From contig JAWKZN010000002.1 of assembly GCA_041395945.1 (NCBI GenBank), forward strand, positions 558,001 to 622,000: 64,000 bases of DNA, in the 5' to 3' direction. A model generated the notes under the pieces. That model saw only the letters and a list, made by a program, of their open reading frames with translations, had not been told where the DNA came from and made no database searches. The stretch's first letter is position 1; every line of letters begins with the position of its first letter. Both the position numbers and the translations under genes were made by a program. Source of the DNA: Pseudomonadales bacterium. Its GTDB lineage: Bacteria > Pseudomonadota > Gammaproteobacteria > Pseudomonadales > Azotimanducaceae. This document shows, piece after piece, positions 59,709 through 64,000 of this stretch.

Positions 59709-60623
59709 TTAAACAGTGGGTCCCTGGGAGGCCAGAACCCGCCGCAGCGTGAGTGACAGATCTGTCAGTTCTATACCAAGTCTGTCGAGACTGGCAGCGG
59801 GGTCGAGGTCGTCGTCATGGTCCAGCACCCCGAGCATGGCTCGTGTCACCGGTGGATCCGGCAGCAGTGTTTCAAATAACCAGGCCAGCGCCAGACCGGC
59901 TGCGAGCGGAATCGACAGCACCCGGGTCTGGCGACCGAGCAGGTTGGCGGCGCGCTGCACCAGTTCGCCCCGACTCAGGGATTCGGGCCCGGCGAGATCC
60001 AGCACCACATCGTCGAGACCCGCACCGGCGATACCCGATCGGATCGCTTCGATTACGTCCCCGGCATATATGGGCTGCTCGAGACTTGCCGCACGCAGCA
60101 GCAGGTTCAGACGCTTACCGGCACGCTGCCGCAGCGCGCGGCTGGCATAGTCACCTTCGCCCAGCACCATGGGCACCCGCAGCACCAGAGCCGGCACCTG
60201 ACCTGCGAGCAGAATCTGTTCCGCACGGCCTTTGGATGCGAGGCAGGGGTTGCTGGAATCGGGGGTTGAGCCGACGATGCTCAGATAGATGATTCTCTGC
60301 ACTCCTCCCTGTGCCGCTGCGTCCACAAGCACCCGGGAAGTACGCTCGTGTGAATCTTCATAAAGGCTGCGCGCAGACTCCTTGAGAATGCCAACCAGAT
60401 GCACCACCTGACTGCAGCCCGCAGCTGCCGCCCGCATCCCTTCCGCATCCAGATAGTCGACCACCCGGACTTCCAGGTCCGGGCCCGTTGCGCCGACTGC
60501 GGCCACCGCATCGGCCCGCCTGACCAGTGCCCGTACCGGCACTTCCTGCGCTCGCAGGACACCGACGAGACGTCGGCCGAGATTGCCGTTGGCTCCAGTT
60601 ACGAGGATCACCGCTTTTTTCAT
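59709..60623 (-). CDS. NAD(P)-binding epimerase-like protein (NDUFA9 family)
   Basis: A 304-residue atypical SDR. It starts KKAVILVTGANGNLGRRLV (cofactor motif GxxGxxG) and contains VVHLVGIL, SIVGSTPDSSNPCLASKGRAEQILL and the C-terminal Asp-rich segment LDHDDDLDP. It lacks a clear catalytic triad and resembles the complex-I NDUFA9 / NAD-dependent epimerase group. Substrate unknown; a role in quinone or lipid maintenance is sometimes proposed for the family. It diverges from the CDP-alcohol phosphatidyltransferase gene across a 197-bp gap. Confidence 0.82.
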   Translation of the reverse strand: MKKAVILVTGANGNLGRRLVGVLRAQEVPVRALVRRADAVAAVGATGPDLEVRVVDYLDAEGMRAAAAGCSQVVHLVGILKESARSLYEDSHERTSRVLVDAAAQGGVQRIIYLSIVGSTPDSSNPCLASKGRAEQILLAGQVPALVLRVPMVLGEGDYASRALRQRAGKRLNLLLRAASLEQPIYAGDVIEAIRSGIAGAGLDDVVLDLAGPESLSRGELVQRAANLLGRQTRVLSIPLAAGLALAWLFETLLPDPPVTRAMLGVLDHDDDLDPAASLDRLGIELTDLSLTLRRVLASQGPTV

Positions 60624-60684
60624 CCGTTGCTGTCACGCGCACCATTGTGCGGGGCCGTGTGCCAGCCAACAAGTTTCACCGCCG

Positions 60685-60746
60685 CGCGACCTGCCCTGCG
60701 CGCTCCGGCGCGACCTGCCCTGCGCGCTCCGGCGCGACCTGCCCTG
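60685..60746. repeat. 24-bp tandem repeat in a divergent intergenic region
   Basis: Two complete copies (60685-60708 and 60709-60732) and a partial third (60733-60746) of a GC-rich 24-bp unit beginning CGCGACCTGCCCTGCG. It lies between the NDUFA9-like gene and the CDP-alcohol phosphatidyltransferase gene. The length is a multiple of three though no gene covers it. Confidence 0.8.
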
Positions 60747-60820
60747 GCACCCGCCTGCCCGGAGCCGTAGCATGTTCTGAAACCCGTTACCCGATCTTCA
60801 GGCTCTGGAACAGAACGCTG

Positions 60821-61402
60821 ATGTGGAAATCCTGGGCAAATCTGCTGACGCTGCTGCGGCTCGCCTGCGTGGTGCCCTGCGCCTGGGCGATGGCTCATGG
60901 CGACTGGCTCACCGCGGCCGCGCTGTTCACGATCGCCGTGATCACCGACTTTCTGGACGGCCCGCTGGCCCGGCGTCTCGGTACGGCATCGCCCTTCGGC
61001 GGACTCTTCGATCATGCCACGGACGCCGCCTTCGTCACGGTCGCCCTCGGCACTCTGGGGTATCTGGGGTATGTGCCGGTATGGCTCGCTCCGCTTGTCG
61101 CCCTCGCCTTCATTCAATACATGTTCGATTCAAGCGCCCTGCAGGGGCACGTGCTGCGCGCAAGCTGGCTCGGGCGCAACAATGGTGTGGCCTATTTTGT
61201 TGTCGTAGGATTTCCTGTGATCCGCAACGCGGTCGGGTTGGACTGGCCTGCCGACCCATGGATTCTCGCCGCCGGCTGGCTGCTGGTGCTCACCACAGCA
61301 CTGTCCATGCTCGATCGCGGCGTCGCACTGTTGCTGGTACGCAAACGGCAGGCGGAGAAGATCCGGAACCAGGCAGCAGAAGGAGACATCAACGGATTTT
61401 GA
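60821..61402 (+). CDS. CDP-alcohol phosphatidyltransferase family protein
   Basis: A 193-residue membrane enzyme of about six spans. The catalytic motif DxxDGxxARx8-9GxxxDxxxD is complete: DFLDGPLARRLG, a linker, GGLFDHATDA. Family members join a CDP-activated lipid to an alcohol such as glycerol phosphate or inositol phosphate. The alcohol acceptor cannot be told from the sequence. ATG 60821 is chosen over the longer frame. Its last 211 bp overlap the 3' part of a convergent glycerophosphodiesterase frame, an unusual degree of antisense overlap. Confidence 0.87.
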   Translation: MWKSWANLLTLLRLACVVPCAWAMAHGDWLTAAALFTIAVITDFLDGPLARRLGTASPFGGLFDHATDAAFVTVALGTLGYLGYVPVWLAPLVALAFIQYMFDSSALQGHVLRASWLGRNNGVAYFVVVGFPVIRNAVGLDWPADPWILAAGWLLVLTTALSMLDRGVALLLVRKRQAEKIRNQAAEGDINGF

Positions 61403-62811
61403 ATACAGCGACAAGGTACTCGAGCTGCGCGCTGCAGATAGTCATCGACGGCTCGTCGCCCCTGGGCGGGCTGGTCGATGAAGAATCCCTGTACGCCAAG
61501 ATCAAGCAGTCGCGCTGCCTCTTCTTCCACAGCCAGCACCCGGTCGCGGTCCCGCACCAGAAACGGTTCTTCGGCGCGCAGAGTATAAGGATGCACACCC
61601 AAACCCGCCTCACGCGCGGTTAACAGCAGCCGGCCTGATTCTGCGGAAAGCCGCATGCGCTGCGTCGACTGCCCGTCACCGTCCGGGTCCATGGCGTGCG
61701 TCGCTTCCTCCACCGGCATGATGCTGTCTTTGGGCGGCCCTATGGCGCTTGCGTAACGTCGGGCCATCCAGGTCAATACCCCGGGAGAGGTCAGATCGGC
61801 ATAGCTTGTGTCGCTGCTCAATCCTCCGCGAGCGAGCGTCACCAGTTCCCCATAGACTGATTCCAGATCGACGCCCTGACGCACATTGAATACCACATCG
61901 TAAGGTTGGGCCCGGTAGCGACGATTGAACACATCACCAAACAGCTGCACGAGCGGCAGCTTCAGCGACCGCTGCCGGAGCTGCTCACGCAATGCCAGCA
62001 GACCGGCGATCTCAAAGGATTGAATAAACACCCGTTGCGGGTCCGTAAAGTCCGCCTCGATCAGTGCATCGAGCACACGCCCACCCAGATCGATGGCAAT
62101 GGGCGTTCCATCCATGTGTCGGCCCTCGAGTGCAAAATACGTGGGGTGCTTCGTTTCGACATAAAGCCCCACGGGACGCTGTGCCGAGACATTGTGTCCT
62201 TTCACCAGTTCGATCACTTCGACAAGTGTCGCGAGCGGATAAAGATCGTCGAATTTCCGGCTGTCGGGACGCAGCGCGGGAATCCGCTCTCTGGCCCGCA
62301 GGGTGCGGATCTCCGCGAGGGAAAAATCTTCGCTGAACCAGCCCGCGATCGGGCGGCCATCGATACGCTTGATCGTCAGGCGCCCGGCAAAGGCTTCATG
62401 TTCAGCGACATCGGTAGTGGCTTCGACGATGATCGGCGCACCCGCCTGATCCCGGCGCACCACCCCTGACTCATCAATCGCGACCATCGCCAGAGCATTC
62501 TCATGACGGGCAATCAGCACTCCGTCGGCTGTCGCGACCACATCCGGTTCGATGAAATCAGCACCCTGGGCGATTGCGAGTTGATAAGCAGCCAGGGTGT
62601 GTTCAGGGCGCAATCCGCTTGCTCCCCGATGCGCGATAACGATCGGTGCGCGCTCCACCTGAACGTCACTCTGCGACCGCTCAGTTGCATCTGCAGGGAG
62701 TGCTGGATGGACAGGCGTGGGAACGAGCAGCATCGCGAAAGCACAAGCTGCAGCAAATCGTATCCACAAGGCTCCGACAGCGCCCATGCCCGTTAGCTTA
62801 TCGCGAGTCAC
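61192..62811 (-). CDS. Glycerophosphodiester phosphodiesterase with antisense-derived tail
   Basis: A 539-residue frame with a signal peptide (ALWIRFAAACAFAMLLVP). The catalytic GDPD core is intact: VIAHRGASG near 58-66, FIEPDVV near 87, RHENALA near 102-108, and VETKHPTYF in the middle. It hydrolyses glycerophosphodiesters to glycerol 3-phosphate and alcohol in the periplasm. The family domain ends near FFIDQPAQGRRAVDDYL. The last 70 residues (after about 470) are read from the antisense of the CDP-alcohol transferase gene, implying a lost stop codon. GTG 62811 is used, with AGGAG ten bases upstream. Confidence 0.85.
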   Translation of the reverse strand: MTRDKLTGMGAVGALWIRFAAACAFAMLLVPTPVHPALPADATERSQSDVQVERAPIVIAHRGASGLRPEHTLAAYQLAIAQGADFIEPDVVATADGVLIARHENALAMVAIDESGVVRRDQAGAPIIVEATTDVAEHEAFAGRLTIKRIDGRPIAGWFSEDFSLAEIRTLRARERIPALRPDSRKFDDLYPLATLVEVIELVKGHNVSAQRPVGLYVETKHPTYFALEGRHMDGTPIAIDLGGRVLDALIEADFTDPQRVFIQSFEIAGLLALREQLRQRSLKLPLVQLFGDVFNRRYRAQPYDVVFNVRQGVDLESVYGELVTLARGGLSSDTSYADLTSPGVLTWMARRYASAIGPPKDSIMPVEEATHAMDPDGDGQSTQRMRLSAESGRLLLTAREAGLGVHPYTLRAEEPFLVRDRDRVLAVEEEAARLLDLGVQGFFIDQPAQGRRAVDDYLQRAARVPCRCIQNPLMSPSAAWFRIFSACRLRTSNSATPRSSMDSAVVSTSSQPAARIHGSAGQSNPTALRITGNPTTTK

Positions 62812-62974
62812 GCTTTTATTTGCTCCTGATAGACCGATATGTGATTTCTATACGGGCACACAGGCTCGTATGATGAAATTCACGGCGGATCCTTCAGCCT
62901 CATTCAGTCGATGATTAAGTTTCTAGAGAGCACACTGAACGGATCCGTCGGACTTACTCTCCGCTGTTCGCGCT

Positions 62975-64000
62975 TCAGTTAAGCGCTTCGAAGGTTACCC
63001 CGGCATTTTCCTGCAGACGATCGACCAGTGCGTCGCCCATGGCAACTGAGGGCGTGAGTATGCCACCCGGAGACGACAGTGCGTCTTTGGCCAGACACAC
63101 CGCTGACTCACCCAGCATCTTTGCAGTGGATCCGTAACCCGGATCCCGATCACCGCGAACCCTCAGACGCAGATCGAGGGCAGCGCTGGTCGGGTGCCTG
63201 CCCAGGAACTGGATCTGAAAGTAGCCTTTTTCCCGGGCTTCCCGCGAAGGGCCTTCGCCGGGCTCGGGCAATACTCTGCCCAGCAGATCCCGCAGCATGC
63301 CACTGCCGGTTGCGGCGCTGAACATCGCGGTGCTGCCAGCCAGGGCGACGGCTGCCGGGAATCCAAACTGTCCGTAAGGTATCAGGATGCCCTCGTCATA
63401 GCGGAACTCACTGCCATACCTGAAATCAAGCAGGGCATTGCTGCGCCGTACCACCTTGGTGTCGACTGCAGCCATCGCAAAAGGGGATACCCAGGCGTTA
63501 AAGTCCACGTCCCATTCCGGATAGGTTTTTTCCGGACCATCGAGACCGCGGGGACCCCCGGCGGGATTCAGTGCATAGGGATCACTTGCGATCCTGCGGA
63601 TCTCAGGATGCTTTTCGGCTTCTGCCATCATGTTCATCATGCTGGCAACCGTGCCGCCACTGAATCCCCCTTTGAACGCCTCTGCACGGAATTTTATGGC
63701 CTGACAATACACCCCGTGGCGCGCACGCATTTCCCGCTGCAACCAGTGCACGCCCATATCCGCAGGAATACAGTCGAACCCACAGGTGTGCACAATGCGG
63801 GCACCGCTGCGACGGGCACTCTCATGATGCTCGTCAATCATTCGCCGCATCCAGTGCACTTCACCCGTCAGATCACAGTAATGTGTGCCCAGGTTTGCAC
63901 AGGCGGCGACCAGTTCACTGCCATAGAGCGCATAGGGTCCGACCGTCGAGCACACCACACGGGTTCTGCCGGCAAGCTCGTCGAGTGAATCCCGGTCATG
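62975..64000 (-). CDS. Saccharopine dehydrogenase-like (trans-acting enoyl reductase-like) protein, 5' end missing
   Basis: The frame is open to the window edge, so the N-terminal Rossmann part is missing; at least 341 residues remain. The visible part starts around ELAGRTRVVCSTVGPYALY and continues with CDLTGEVHWMRRMID and ARIVHTCGFDCIPADMG, typical of the bacterial saccharopine-dehydrogenase-like family that includes mycobacterial trans-acting enoyl reductases. It probably reduces a lipid-type substrate with NADPH. The domain ends in FEALN at 62975. The start lies beyond base 64000, on the minus strand. Confidence 0.8.
   Translation of the reverse strand, partial: HDRDSLDELAGRTRVVCSTVGPYALYGSELVAACANLGTHYCDLTGEVHWMRRMIDEHHESARRSGARIVHTCGFDCIPADMGVHWLQREMRARHGVYCQAIKFRAEAFKGGFSGGTVASMMNMMAEAEKHPEIRRIASDPYALNPAGGPRGLDGPEKTYPEWDVDFNAWVSPFAMAAVDTKVVRRSNALLDFRYGSEFRYDEGILIPYGQFGFPAAVALAGSTAMFSAATGSGMLRDLLGRVLPEPGEGPSREAREKGYFQIQFLGRHPTSAALDLRLRVRGDRDPGYGSTAKMLGESAVCLAKDALSSPGGILTPSVAMGDALVDRLQENAGVTFEALN

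Noticed and set aside
26..63990. tRNA or rRNA genes
   Set aside because: No cloverleaf with GGTTCRANNCC arm or rRNA-like sequence was noticed on either strand by reading; a covariance-model scan would settle this.

Overview
The window is 64 kb of a GC-rich gammaproteobacterial chromosome. Gene content and order resemble the Pseudomonadales: pckA, hslO, hslR, yrfG, nudE and cysQ lie together, dsbB sits beside an rsd/algQ gene, algZ-algR is joined to hemC-hemD-hemX-hemY and diverges from argH, lptM-lysA-dapF-DUF484-xerC-yigB forms one block, and torF-glnK-amtB lies next to ubiK-comM. A Pseudomonas-type SutA relative is also present. No rRNA, tRNA, CRISPR array, intact insertion sequence or prophage was seen. 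The DNA looks like stable core chromosome with small accessory inserts.

Layout. 1-1.2 kb: a small hypothetical gene, a candidate 44-residue membrane peptide and a non-coding patch with a LexA-type box inside an inverted repeat, followed by 57-bp tandem hairpins. 1.2-12.4 kb: cysQ and nudE (minus), then yrfG-hslR-hslO-pckA-gshA-acpH, a FliL-like protein, a quinone oxidoreductase, dsbB, rsd and a WD40 lipoprotein. 12.4-20.7 kb: an orphan ParA ATPase, an ABC-F ATPase, an ECF sigma/anti-sigma/PDZ operon, a TetR regulator, and a flavin disulfide oxidoreductase paired with a TVP38 membrane protein. 20.8-38.3 kb: an atypical SDR, hemB, trxA, rho, the hemCDXY-algRZ operon, argH, the lptM-lysA-dapF-DUF484-xerC-yigB operon and thrC.

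38.4-44.9 kb: a short SutA-like RNA polymerase factor, a frameshifted LexA-controlled DUF222/HNH endonuclease gene, amtB-glnK-torF under what looks like an NtrC/sigma-54 promoter, ubiK and comM. 44.9-53.3 kb: cytochrome c5, isovaleryl-CoA dehydrogenase, an omega-aminotransferase, alanine dehydrogenase with a divergent Lrp-type regulator, an SDR, a TPR protein, alanine racemase and dihaem cytochrome c4. 53.3-64 kb: a LuxR-HTH/alpha-beta-hydrolase fusion, a very long coiled-coil protein with a helix-hairpin-helix end, a large TPR lipoprotein, an NDUFA9-like epimerase, a CDP-alcohol phosphatidyltransferase, a glycerophosphodiester phosphodiesterase whose frame runs into the opposite gene, and the 3' part of a saccharopine-dehydrogenase-like gene cut by the window edge.

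The functional themes are tetrapyrrole synthesis (hemB, C, D, X, Y), thiol and redox homeostasis (gshA, trxA, dsbB, hslO), cell-wall and amino-acid precursors (lysA, dapF, alr, ald, argH, thrC), nitrogen sensing (glnK-amtB) and transcription control (rho, rsd, sutA, algRZ, ECF sigma). The least ordinary signals are two LexA-type boxes attached to odd structures, the HTH-hydrolase fusion that lacks its catalytic histidine, a repeat-built mini-ORF bridging hemD and hemX, and repeated short tandem repeats whose units are nearly all multiples of three bases.
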